A stretch of DNA of 64,000 nucleotides from Azolla caroliniana (taxonomy: Eukaryota; Polypodiophyta). Below are positions 33,756-43,482 of this stretch, piece by piece. Every line of letters starts with the position of its first letter. Position 1 is the stretch's first letter. A program made the position numbers and the translations under genes. The notes below the pieces were generated by a model. The model worked only from the letters and a program-made list of their open reading frames with translations. It had not been told where the DNA came from and made no database searches. Where the stretch lies: positions 6,386,001 through 6,450,000 of the forward strand of contig JBHGNT010000016.1 of assembly GCA_043228905.1 (NCBI GenBank). Reading direction: 5' to 3'.

Positions 33756-33760
33756 GGGGT

Positions 33761-36183
33761 GGTGACTCCTCCGTGACTTCCTCGTCTTTGGATGGCTCGA
33801 TGGTTGGTAAGGCATTGATTTCGAAGAGAGAGATGATCGTGGGATGATCCTCTAGGAAGTCATCGACCTCCTCATCGGCCAACCCGTCGAGCATATGGAC
33901 CCCTTCCGCGTATAACAGCGAAGTGTTGAGGGCGATGGGGACTCGTTCTTCAGTGATGATTCGGACTTTTGTCTTTCCTCTTCGGAACGAGATTATGTTG
34001 TGTTGCCAATGTTGCTTGATATTCGTTGTACGTAACCATGGTCGACCTAGTAACATTGGGTAGGCGCCTTGTGTCTCCAGTCGTAGTACAACGGCCGAGA
34101 TCGTGAACATGTGGCCTCCGAGTGTGAAGTCGAGATGGCGGATTAAACCAATGGGGCGAACGGAGCGGGTGTCGGCCATCCGAAGCCAAACGGGGCATGG
34201 TTCCCATTGATTCAAGCCTAGGTTGAGACACGTTGACTCACTAATAACGTTTACGCCGGATCCGTCGTCGATGATGAAGCCGTGCAGGTCTTGTCCCTTA
34301 ATGATGATTCGCACGGCTGGGTTCTGAGAATCCATGAGTGGTGGACCGGTTCCTGCTTCGGTGAGGTGTACCGGTGGTGTCACGGCCTTAGTATTGGCCT
34401 GGAGTGCCGCCAGGGTGTCCCGAAATCTCGGCATGAGTGGTAGCAGTTTATGTAGGGGCAGCGAGATGCGGGAGTTGGTAAGAACATCCCATAGCTGGTC
34501 GTCCTCCGACGACGTGGATGGTGCCGGGGTTTGTGGTACTTCACTGGGCCCGTCCCTCATGTCAGTTTGCATGCGTACGACATTATTTTTATTGGTCGTG
34601 TCGACCCATTCTTTTGCTGCCTATCGTACGTCATCCTGGATTTGCCACTGAGTAGTCTGCACTTTACTCCGGGTAGTGACTGTTTGAACATCGACCATGA
34701 TACTGTTCACCGCAGGTGCCTTGCCACGGTTGGTTGTCGGACATTGCGTGGCGTAGTGGCCTGGTTGATTACATTTTAAACATGTCACGTTGGCCGAGCT
34801 GCTGGTGTCCGCTCGGTCTGTGTGTGGAAGCTATTGTTGTTGATTCTCAGCCTCGTTTGGTGGTGGGTTGTTCCGAGGTGCGTTAGAGTTGCGCTGGTCA
34901 TGTTGAGGAGCGTCCCGTCGGCGGTTGTGATTAGGTCTTCTATTGTTGCGTGTGTTGCGGTTGCCGTTTCGCCGATCCATGCGTGAGTTCCTTCGGTCAT
35001 ACCGATCATCGCAATCGTCATCGTATCGAGCATAATCGTCGTGTCGGTCATCGCGATAATAATCACGGCGATTATCACGTTGGTAGTCGTCGTTTCGGCG
35101 CCATCGATCCGGGGATCTCGGTTGGTCGTTATCCTAGTCTCGGTAGATATATCGCTCGTCCTGTCGAGAGTATGTATTTCGTGGCTCGATCTGGCGGACC
35201 GGTGCCGCCGTTGTGCGGTTCAGCATATTATATTCGCACTGCTCGATCGTGTGAGCTCGAGACTGACAGATCGGACACTGTGGTCGGTGGGGACATTCGA
35301 GGGCCAGGTGCCCTGATCCTGAACACGTAGTGCATTGGAGGGCTTGGCGAAAGCGATTGTCCTCTTGGGGAAGAGCGTTTTGCAAGGATGTCATCGAGAA
35401 AGCCGTGTCGTGCTGGTTCCGATCGAGGGTGAGAACGCGCGCTATGACTTGTTCGATAGTATGGTTGGCGAAATTTGTAAGTGCGAGAGTCGTTCGTAGA
35501 GGCTCTCTTAAACTGGATAGGAAAGTGTCCGGTATATGTTGTGCCGAGACATCATCGGCCACTTGTCTGTAGAGATCCTGGAACCGGATCGTGAACTGCG
35601 CGACCGTTTCGTGCAGTTCCTGGCATATAGAGAAGAATTGCCGGAACAGTTCCCGTTTAGGCACCTCGCGATGAAAAAGTTCAAGGAACTTTGTGCGCAC
35701 GATTTGGAAAGTGGTGGCCTCTCCTATTTCGAGGCGAGAGTACCATCGTGCGGCCGGTCCATCGAGGGAGAGTGTGAACTCGGCAATCTTCGAGGCATCG
35801 ATTTCGGCCGGCGTGAGGCGGTGCGTGGAGTGGTTAGCCTGCCACGTGGATATGAAGGCACGGACGTGTGACTCCGCATCTAGTTCGTCGGTATATCGTG
35901 GGTATGGGTACGGCATGATGTCGTATTGTGGGTCTTCTGGTAGCACCGGAAAAGGGTTTAGTTCCGGTTGATTGACCTCCGAAGGGCTCGACGGGGGTTC
36001 TTGTGGTGAATCAACTCGCGATCGAGTGTCCGGTGGCGAGGATTGCACTGGACAAGCCCCCGATTGATCGGGAAAGGATTGGTCAGTGACCGCCGAGTCG
36101 GAAGTTCCTTCGATTGGCTCAGGGCGTCGGGCGGGTGGCCGAGACCTCGTGGTGCGAGAGGGCGCCGTAACGGCGGCTGGTGG
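33761..36183 (-). pseudogene. Element D gag and protease
   Basis: One frame is open from about 36183 with no obvious ATG, so the start is unclear. The gag core is ESHVRAFISTWQ...ARWYSRLEIGEATTF...LFHREVPKRELFRQFF. Two zinc-knuckle regions are seen: CTTCSGSGHLALEC at about 35.31 kb (CX2CX4HX4C), and CLKCNQPGHYATQC at about 34.78 kb after an Arg/Asp-rich stretch. The protease contains IIDDGSGVNVIS, an unusual D-G-S-G in place of D-S/T-G, and LLGRPWLR. Stops at about 35132, 34829 and 34622 are all TAG. E cuts the frame at GGGGT (33756-33760). Confidence 0.88.
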
Positions 36184-36239
36184 TTACCTTCAACGAAGTT
36201 CGCTGTGCACTCACAGCTGTAACCGGGCGTGCCAAATTG

Positions 36240-36695
36240 TGTTACCCGTTCCTTTGGGTGAACACCTTCGATAGATCTGCGTCTATCGGTCTTCAAGGGC
36301 GTGGTACGTGAAGGCTCGTAATAGAGGCATTGAGAGAGATACAGGGCTCAGAGAGAAAACACTAGCGAGGTCTTGATAGACGTGGCGGCGTGAAACTCAT
36401 AGGTATGGATCAAAGCACAGACTCATGCAGCAAAAATAGGCACAAATAAGATATATTACTATGGCAGAAAAGATTACAGAACACGACCTATGGCCGGTGA
36501 CCTTACGAGTTTATCTAATCTCGAATGACTAAGCTAGTGCTTCCGCCTATAGTTTTCTTCTCTCCCCTTCTGAGGTACTGCTCCTCGTTTAAATAACCTT
36601 TCCCCTAATACACCGTCGAGCCGTCAGTGGCCCGTGATACTCGGACTCGGCGTTTGCTAATTTCCTAATTTTACATTTCTGTCCCCTGGACAACA
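36240..36695 (-). repeat. 5' LTR of element D
   Basis: TGTTACCCG...GACAACA. Just inside it on the minus strand lies CAATTTGGCACGCCCGG, whose TGGCACGCC start is a plausible tRNA-type primer site (36234-36226). Confidence 0.93.
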
Positions 36696-36700
36696 AAGTC

Positions 36701-37472
36701 GAGCTTGCTAGATGAGGAGGCACGTCGGAAAGATAAGGATACGAGCTCTGATGCCAAAGCGCTCCTTGCCGAATCGGAATGCGGAAGACAAAGAAACCGT
36801 AGTCCCCAGAACCGGGAAAAGTCGGGGACACGGTCAAAGTCAAGGGGGAGGCCTACTTGCTTCTATTGTGGCAAGCCGAGACACTTCCAGAAGAACTGTC
36901 GACATTTCCGGAAAGACAAGGAAACCGACGGTACCGATTCGAAGCGGACACCGGACCGAAACGGTAAAGACCGGAGGGGGCCGGACCGGAAGGGAACAAC
37001 GGCAATCGCGGCAAGTGAAGAAGAGTTGATGCTCATCACCGAGGAGAGTGAGCTAAACCTTGCCGGCGACGAGATGACCTGGGTGGTCGACTCCGGAGTG
37101 TCGTTCCACCTTACCCCGGACCGGAAATGCTTCTCATCCTACTCAACCAGTGATCACGGATGTGTCCGGATGGGGAATGAAGGTACATGCCGAATTGTCG
37201 GCATAGGAGACGTGTGGCTGTCAACACCAACTGGATGCAAGATGCTATTGAAGGATGTCCGACACGTTCCGGAGGTTCGACTGAACCTGATATCAGCCGG
37301 TCGGCTAGATGATGAAGGATACACGGGTAGCATCCGGAACGGTGTTATGAAGTTTTGCAAAGGGAGCCTGATTGTGGCTCGGGCCCGGAAGGTCAACACC
37401 CTGTACCTGATGAATGCCCGGTTATGTCTGGAGGAAGTGAACGTAGCATCCGACACTGTCGGTGAGCTCCGG
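36701..37472 (+). pseudogene. Element A gag end, zinc knuckle and protease
   Basis: This continues gag after D. It has a basic region, the CCHC knuckle CFYCGKPRHFQKNC (Arg replaces the usual Gly), then the protease with WVVDSGVSFHLTP and the downstream LLKDVRHVPEVRLNLISAGRLDDEGY block. It runs to VGEL, after which about 50 codons of the GAG-pre-integrase zinc-binding region are missing and the frame changes. Confidence 0.92.
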
Positions 37473-37805
37473 TAAACAAAACCGGACCTCCTTCCGATCG
37501 AGGCCACCGATGAGACGTAATGCACCACTGGAGTTGGTGCATACTGATGTGTGTCAAGTGGACACGAAGTCACATGCAGGATCGCAGTACTTCGTGACGT
37601 TCATAGATGACCACAACCGGAAGCTGTGGGCCACACCGTTGAAGACGAAGGATCGGGTGCTATCCGTCTTCAAAGAGCTCCACGCGAGAGTGGAAAGAGA
37701 AACCGGCCGGAAGTTGAAGGTGGTTCGAGCAAATAATGGAGGTGAATACCGGGGGCAGTTCGAGGAGTACTGTCGCTCGAAGGGAATCCGGCTCGAATTT
37801 ACCGT
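37473..37805 (+). pseudogene. Element A integrase, first part
   Basis: It resumes at SGKQNRTSFRSRPP and runs through HTDVCQVDTKSHAGSQYFVTFIDDHNRKLW to RLEF. The usual RADNGGEY is RANNGGEY here, so the second catalytic Asp is Asn. B inserts at ACCGT (37801-37805). Confidence 0.9.
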
Positions 37806-38485
37806 TGTTGTGAAGATTTTCGTCCATAGGCGGAAAACCGAGCGAAGTAAGCAAACCCGCGATGTGCAACGTTGCACATCAAGATGTTGTATTTCTATTT
37901 GTCGATAGTGATAAGTGTGGTGCTAGAAATGCACCTTAGGATTTGTAAAGTGTAAAGGTGATGTGCTTTTCGCGCACATCCACGTGAGAGAGAGAGATAG
38001 GTACATAGTAGTTCGTGTAGAGGTGGGAGTTAAGACCCATCCTTCCCTCCTCCCCTAAAATCAAGGGAAATATCCCCATTGATTGAAAGGGGATATTTTG
38101 TAGCACCCTTTTTGAAAACGGTCTTCTCTCCTTGTGCTATAAAAGGAGAGGAAGAGCACCATTGTGGGGGTTGCCTTATTTTGGAGTGTGAGTGAGGTAT
38201 ACCATTTCGTCTAGGGTTCCTTAGTTAGGGTTTCTTTTCTTCTTCGTCGGATTAGGGTTTCGGGTTTATCATAGTCGTTCGGTGCGGCCTACGTGGCCGC
38301 CATTTTGTAATCGGTTTTTGGTTCTAATATATCTTGTTGAGCATTTGGCCTCCATCTTCCTCTTGTTCATTCTTTCTCTTCTTGTGCTAAGCTCCATTCC
38401 GAAGTCCTATCCCTTCTCCCCTTCTCCTTAGTCCAAGACCCCCGTGGTTCCGCCCTTCTCCACGCACGCGCGTAACAACGCGACA
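37806..38485 (+). repeat. 5' LTR of element B
   Basis: TGTTGTGAAG...CAACGCGACA. TATAAAA lies at 38138-38144. Downstream are several AGGGTTT (telo-box-like) motifs, at about 38213-38265. Confidence 0.93.
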
Positions 38486-38489
38486 TCTT

Positions 38490-38506
38490 TGGTGAACCCG
38501 ACGTGA
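38490..38506 (+). promoter_or_regulatory. Putative primer binding site of element B
   Basis: TGGTGAACCCGACGTG lies 4-5 nt inside the 5' LTR and starts with the TGG expected for a tRNA 3' CCA. Which tRNA is not determined, and no self-complementarity to the LTR was seen. Confidence 0.5.
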
Positions 38507-38527
38507 AGGGCGGCAAGGGAGAAAGAG

Positions 38528-41500
38528 ATGGAAGAAGGCTTCGACTTCGAGGAGATGATGACAAAGATCTTGATGGACGCCGGACGGAAGAGGGCGAGGC
38601 GAGAGGCGGCTCAACAAGCGGTCGAAAGGGTGGTCCGTCTAGTCGGCCGGTTCGATGGGAAGGAGGTCCCAAAATTTTTGAGAGCCTACGATGCGGAAAT
38701 GACGAGGATGGGCGTGGACGAAGCGACGAGGCTAGAGTTCTTTCGTCGAGCGGCGGCCGCATCAAAGCACGAGGAGGTCAAGGAGCTCCAAGAAGCTCAC
38801 GAATCGTGGGAGTCCTTTGAAGGGGCTCTAATGGAGGCATACGGGTGCGCGGAATCGGAGGTAAGAGGTCAGCGAGAGTTCGATCGGTGGGTGGCGTCGG
38901 CGAGGCGCCATCGGAGCGCAATGGAGGCATTCCGAGAGTTCGAGCGTCGTTTCTCTCAACTCTCGGAGTGGGAACGAAGATCGGTGGGGGCGGACAAAGT
39001 CCTCCTATTTTTGGAGACGGTCCATCATGAGGAGAGGATGGACATCATGTTCGAGCTTCAAGACGATTATGGGGCGCATGGTCTCACCGAGGAGTGGCCC
39101 GAAGTGGAATGGGTGTGTCGGCAACATGAGGCGAGGCGGTCGGCCACAACACGGCCCGCGAGCGGGGGAGAAGAGAGAGCGACAACCGACTACGCCATGC
39201 CGCCGGACGAGAGCTCATCGCGAACCGGTTTGGAGGGGCCCGACCTACAAGCGCTAATACGGGAGGCGTGCGGGCTCGTAATGGCGAAAATCGAAGCCGA
39301 AGAATGGCTTATGGCGGGGTCGGGCCCGAGCGGATCGGAGGACGCGGAGGAAGGAGCTTCCTCACACATGGAGGACGGGGCCTATGCGGAGGCCGAAAGA
39401 GAATGGTACATCGGTACCACGGGAGAGGGTGCGGAGCGAGCCGCCCTCTCAACATGGGGGAAAAGAACGACCGAGGACGAGGTCGGGGACGGTGAGGCGG
39501 CGATCGCCGATTCGAGCGGACATGGCGGATTCGGGACACGGTGGCCCGAATCATCGAGTACGGAGGAGACAAGCAGAGGTACCGCAACCTTCCACGCACC
39601 GGTTCGAGAGACCACGGCGGCCGGCCCGAGCGCCCGCGAGAGACCGAGGGAGAAGAACGGTGGCGGCGGCAAGGAGGGCAACCGAGACAACGGTAAGGAG
39701 ACCGCGGAAGAGGCGGCGGCAAGCATAACCGATGCTTGCATATACGGAGGCGGGGTAGCCACGGACAACGACGTCCGAGCGGAGGTGGCTACGGACATTA
39801 CATCGACGAGCGGCGGTCCCGCGACCTTACACGCGTCATTCCTAGAGATCACGGCGGCCGGCCCGAGTGCCCGCGTAAGACCTATGGTGAAAGGCGGTGG
39901 CGGTGGCAAGGCGGGCGACCACGGCGTCAACACGAGAGAAGGTGCGGAGCAAGCGACCGTCTCATCTCGGGGAAAAAGAACGGCCATGGACGAGGCCGAT
40001 ATCTACGGAGCGATGGACGCCACTTCGAGAGTGGGCGGAAGTTTCGGGACGCGGTTGCCCGAAACGTTCTACGAGGATTTCGCGAGCATACTCGAGGCTT
40101 GCGAAATGGAGGAGGAAGACGAAACGAGCGATGGTGTCGCGACCTTCCACACACCGGCCCTAGGGGCTTCGGCGGTCGGCCCGAGTGCCGGCACGAGACC
40201 TAGAGCTACGGACGGTGGCGGCGGCAAGGCGGACAACCCAGATGAGGACGAGACCGGCGAAGAAGAGGCGGCGGCAAGCATACTCAATGCTTGCGAAACC
40301 GAAGACGGGGTAGCCACGGACGACGATGTCCGAATGGAGGTGGCTACGGACGAGAGGAGTGGTGGTGTCGCGACCTTCCACACACCGGTCCTAGAAACTC
40401 CGGCACCCGGCCCGAGAGCCGGCGAGAGGCCTAGAGTGACGGACGGTGGCGGCGGCAAGGCGGGCAACCGAAACGACGACGACATGGGAGAGGGTGCGGA
40501 GCGAGCAACCCTCTCGTCTTGCGGCGAATGGACGGCCAAGGATGAGGCCGGTGACTACAAAGCGGAGAGCGCCACTTCGAAAGTGGGCGGAAGATTCGGG
40601 GCACGGCGGCCCAAAACATCGAGCGGAGAGGAGGCGAGCGGTGGTGCCGCGACCTTCCACACACCGGCCCTAGAGGCTTCGGCGGTCGGCCCGAGTGCCG
40701 GCACGAGACCTAGAACGACGGGCGGTGGCGGTGGCAAGGCGGGCAAACAAAATGACGCGGAGAACGGCGAAGAAGAGGTGGTGGCAAGCATACTAGAGGC
40801 TTACGGAATCGAAGATGGGGGAGCTGCGGACAACGACGTCCGAACGAAAGCGGCTACGGAGACAACAAGCGGCGGTGCCGGGTCCTTACCCACACCAATC
40901 CTAGAGGCTCCAATGGCCAGCCCGAGTGCCGGCATGAGGCTTAGTGCGACGGGAGGTGACGGCGGCAAGGCGGGCAACGGAAACGAGAAGGAAGATTGGA
41001 GCGGACGGAGGCAAGACCCCTTGACACCGGGGCCGGAGACTTCGGCGGTTGTGCTCGAATGCCAACGTGAGACCGGAGAGATGGGCGGTGACCATGAGGA
41101 GGTGAGGCCCGGAGAGAGCGGATACGAAGACGAGTATGCGGGGCCCGGAATGGGCGTATACGGTGGGTCCGACGGAGAGGACCGGAGCGGAAACGAGGAG
41201 AGAGTCGGGAACCGACCCGACCGGAATACGGCACGGAAGAAAAAGAGAGTAAGGGCCGGCGAATCGGGCCCAAACCGAAGGAAGCCGGCGAGACCGATTG
41301 GCCGGTTACGGTTACGGTTACGGTTACGATGGGAGCCGGAAAGCGCGAGATGGAGGTTAACCGGGCACGACGACCATGGTTCGGGGGAAAAACGGAAACA
41401 AACGAGACCCTCCATACCCACTCTAGAGACTACGGCGGTTGCGGATCAACATGAGACCGGAGAAACGGCGGGTGGCGGCGAGGAGTCGGAGGCCGGAGCG

Positions 41501-42787
41501 TACGAGGTTACCGGAACGGATATCCGGTACGAGATGGTGGACGGGTGGGTCCAAGACGGCGAGCCCATGTCGGAACGGGCTACGGCGACAAAGGAGGAGA
41601 AGACCGACATGGAGGTCGGGTCTATGGCGGAAGAACGAGACGAGATGCATGCAATACGGCCGATGGAGGGCCAAGAGACAAGCATGCCTACGAAGGAGCC
41701 ACATCGAGCGACCGAAGATGACGGTCGGATCACGCCTTCGAGAGGCGAATACGAGGAGGAAGGCGGCGACGACAAGACCTGGCACGATGCTAGGGAAGAT
41801 TGGTGGGAAGAGGTGGCCTACGGAGAGGCTAAGACCGGCGGCCACGAAGATAAGGCCCGAGAGGGGTCCTCCGCACCGGCTATAGAGACTCCGGCGGTCG
41901 GCGCGAGTGCCGACGTGAGACCAAGAGTGGCGGACGGTGGCGGCGAGGGGACGAAGGCCACAACGGATGAAGGCACCGAGAGAGGCATACGGGAGGTCGC
42001 GGAGAACGAAGATGTATGCGCCCAAAAGAACGAACACGACATCACGAAGGATGTGTGCGGTCGAGCGGGCCAAGAGGGCCAAGAGGGTGTTCCTCCGAGC
42101 GAAACGGAGGTCGGGGAAGAAAGGTACCTTTCCGAAAAGGTACGCGAAGAGGAGCGGAATGCGAAACGTGCAATGCGGCCGCATGAGGGCCAAGCAACGA
42201 GCACGGGAACGATGGTATGCTCTACGGCGAGAGAGCACGGCAAGCAAAGGGAAGGCGAAAAATGCGTGATGGGGTCATCGAAGGACCGAAGCACGAGCAC
42301 GCATTCGGAGGACGACACCGACGTACGGGGAAAGCCTACGGAAGGCAAGCGCGGAGCGAGAAGAGTCGGCACGACGAGGTGCGCGGCACGAAAAAGGCGG
42401 ATCCGGAGGATATGCGAGGCGGACAAAGGGTCGGCAACGGCGTTCGGGAGGACCGATCGGGGAAGAAAGCGCGGGCATCGGAAACGGCGGTCCGGATGTA
42501 GACGGTGGTTCGAGGAAACACGGTGGACGTGGCGGATCGGGTGGAGGCCACGACTCGGCGAGCGTCGTCAAGTGTGGCGGATCGGATGGAGCCGACGGTT
42601 CGAGACCATTCGGCGGAGATGGTGGGCCGGAAGGCGACGGTGGTTCGTGTGGACGGGGTGGACTTGCTCGAAGTGGAAGACTAAGCCGGGCAAGCCCACG
42701 AGGTTGTCAAGGGCTCGGTTGGCCGCCTTGGCCGAAAATCTCGCGTTTTGTTCCCCTTTTGGCACATACCGGTGGATGTGCGGTTAG
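38528..42787 (+). CDS. Element B gag-like protein with long repetitive disordered tail
   Basis: 1,419 residues. Residues 1-215 form a helical retrotransposon-gag-like domain (GRFDGKEVPKFLRAYDAEMTR, WESFEGALMEAYG, REFERRFSQLSEWERRS, VLLFLETVHHEERMDIM). From about 350 to 830 a unit containing ATFHTP, GPSAG-R-R and GGGGKAGN recurs; starts of the ATFHTP block are near bases 39586, 39823, 40138, 40369, 40648 and 40883, alternating spacings of about 235 and 280-315 bases. Residues 830-1290 are acidic or charged low complexity. The last 130 residues are Trp/Arg-rich and may be out-of-frame sequence retained by chance. No CCHC knuckle or enzyme motif was seen. It would need proteins from another element to move. 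The ORF stops 11 nt before the 3' LTR. Confidence 0.8.
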   Translation: MEEGFDFEEMMTKILMDAGRKRARREAAQQAVERVVRLVGRFDGKEVPKFLRAYDAEMTRMGVDEATRLEFFRRAAAASKHEEVKELQEAHESWESFEGALMEAYGCAESEVRGQREFDRWVASARRHRSAMEAFREFERRFSQLSEWERRSVGADKVLLFLETVHHEERMDIMFELQDDYGAHGLTEEWPEVEWVCRQHEARRSATTRPASGGEERATTDYAMPPDESSSRTGLEGPDLQALIREACGLVMAKIEAEEWLMAGSGPSGSEDAEEGASSHMEDGAYAEAEREWYIGTTGEGAERAALSTWGKRTTEDEVGDGEAAIADSSGHGGFGTRWPESSSTEETSRGTATFHAPVRETTAAGPSARERPREKNGGGGKEGNRDNGKETAEEAAASITDACIYGGGVATDNDVRAEVATDITSTSGGPATLHASFLEITAAGPSARVRPMVKGGGGGKAGDHGVNTREGAEQATVSSRGKRTAMDEADIYGAMDATSRVGGSFGTRLPETFYEDFASILEACEMEEEDETSDGVATFHTPALGASAVGPSAGTRPRATDGGGGKADNPDEDETGEEEAAASILNACETEDGVATDDDVRMEVATDERSGGVATFHTPVLETPAPGPRAGERPRVTDGGGGKAGNRNDDDMGEGAERATLSSCGEWTAKDEAGDYKAESATSKVGGRFGARRPKTSSGEEASGGAATFHTPALEASAVGPSAGTRPRTTGGGGGKAGKQNDAENGEEEVVASILEAYGIEDGGAADNDVRTKAATETTSGGAGSLPTPILEAPMASPSAGMRLSATGGDGGKAGNGNEKEDWSGRRQDPLTPGPETSAVVLECQRETGEMGGDHEEVRPGESGYEDEYAGPGMGVYGGSDGEDRSGNEERVGNRPDRNTARKKKRVRAGESGPNRRKPARPIGRLRLRLRLRWEPESARWRLTGHDDHGSGEKRKQTRPSIPTLETTAVADQHETGETAGGGEESEAGAYEVTGTDIRYEMVDGWVQDGEPMSERATATKEEKTDMEVGSMAEERDEMHAIRPMEGQETSMPTKEPHRATEDDGRITPSRGEYEEEGGDDKTWHDAREDWWEEVAYGEAKTGGHEDKAREGSSAPAIETPAVGASADVRPRVADGGGEGTKATTDEGTERGIREVAENEDVCAQKNEHDITKDVCGRAGQEGQEGVPPSETEVGEERYLSEKVREEERNAKRAMRPHEGQATSTGTMVCSTAREHGKQREGEKCVMGSSKDRSTSTHSEDDTDVRGKPTEGKRGARRVGTTRCAARKRRIRRICEADKGSATAFGRTDRGRKRGHRKRRSGCRRWFEETRWTWRIGWRPRLGERRQVWRIGWSRRFETIRRRWWAGRRRWFVWTGWTCSKWKTKPGKPTRLSRARLAALAENLAFCSPFGTYRWMCG

Positions 42788-42798
42788 GTGGGGGCGGA

Positions 42799-43478
42799 TG
42801 TCGTGAAGATTTTCGTCCATAGGCGGAAAACCGAGCGAAGTAAGCAAACCCGCGATGTGCAACGTTGCACATCAAGATGTTGTATTTCTATTTGTCGATA
42901 GTGATAAGTGTGGTGCTAGAAATGCACCTTAGGATTTGTAAAGTGTAAAGGTGATGTGCTTTTCGCGCACATCCACGTGAGAGAGAGAGATAGGTACATA
43001 GTAGTTCGTGTAGAGGTGGGAGTTAAGACCCATCCTTCCCTCCTCCCCTAAAATCAAGGGAAATATCCCCATTGATTGAAAGGGGATATTTTGTAGCACC
43101 CTTTTTGAAAACGGTCTTCTCTCCTTGTGCTATAAAAGGAGAGGAAGAGCACCATTGTGGGGGTTGCCTTATTTTGGAGTGTGAGTGAGGTATACCATTT
43201 CGTCTAGGGTTCCTTAGTTAGGGTTTCTTTTCTTCTTCGTCGGATTAGGGTTTCGGGTTTATCATAGTCGTTCGGTGCGGCCTACGCGGCCGCCATTTTG
43301 TAATCGGTTTTTGGTTCTAATATATCTTGTTGAGCATTTGGCCTCCATCTTCCTCTTGTTCATTCTTTCTCTTCTTGTGCTAAGCTCCATTCCGAAGTCC
43401 TATCCCTTCTCCCCTTCTCCTTAGTCCAAGACCCCCGTGGTTCCGCCCTTCTCCACGCACGCGCGTAACAACGCGACA
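42799..43478 (+). repeat. 3' LTR of element B
   Basis: TGTCGTGAAG...CAACGCGACA, near-identical to the 5' copy. Confidence 0.93.
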
Positions 43479-43482
43479 CCGT

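Larger units (their letters stand above)
27991..33760 (-). mobile_element. Element E: young, apparently intact Ty3/gypsy chromovirus
   Basis: LTRs 27996-28454 and 33301-33755 are flanked by GGGGT (27991-27995, 33756-33760). By eye the LTRs are identical except for four bases in the GA repeat, so insertion is recent. Gag (389 aa) and pol (about 1,185 codons from the first listed start) are both open. The closest style of gag, protease and RT is the Tf1/sushi branch, known from fungi and vertebrates, not the usual angiosperm CRM/Tekay/Reina/Galadriel groups. The priming site is self-complementary to the RNA start rather than to a tRNA. Confidence 0.96.
20834..36700 (-). mobile_element. Element D: Ty3/gypsy retrotransposon with an extra large ORF after pol
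   Basis: Two 456-bp LTRs (20839-21294, 36240-36695) are flanked by AAGTC (20834-20838, 36696-36700). Orientation is minus: gag next to the right LTR, then protease, RT, RNase H, integrase, then a further 1,054-codon ORF before the left LTR. The RT style (MQVFLDDFDVYG, no chromodomain) resembles the Athila/Tat side of plant Ty3/gypsy elements. Left and right LTRs differ at roughly 2-3 percent. Element E interrupts the protease-RT linker. Gag, protease and RT are in one frame, with stops that are mostly TAG. Confidence 0.95.
37801..43482 (+). mobile_element. Element B: non-autonomous LTR retrotransposon encoding one gag-like ORF
   Basis: Two LTRs of about 680 bp (37806-38485 and 42799-43478) differ at only about two positions seen by eye. 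Flanks are ACCGT on both sides if the LTR is taken to end at GCGAC, or CCGT if it ends at GCGACA. A primer-site-like TGGTGAACCCGACGTG follows the 5' LTR and AGGTGGGGGCGGA precedes the 3' LTR. The interior holds one ORF of 1,419 codons and no protease, RT or integrase. It is GC-rich against AT-rich flanks and evidently recent. Confidence 0.93.

Noticed and set aside
38210-38270. AGGGTTT motifs in B's LTR as telomeric sequence
   Set aside because: Spaced single motifs are telo-box-like promoter/leader elements, not an array.
38985-40990. CRISPR-like array
   Set aside because: The repeats are coding, imperfect and without unique spacers; this is nuclear plant DNA.
41300-41332. GGTTAC tandem repeat as an interstitial telomere
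   Set aside because: Four to five GGTTAC units are not the plant telomere repeat TTTAGGG and code for Arg-Leu inside B's ORF.
38367-42426. Many long ORFs on the opposite strand and other frames of element B
   Set aside because: The GC-rich, stop-poor sequence leaves several frames open; only the 1,419-codon frame has a gag-like domain and regular repeats in register.
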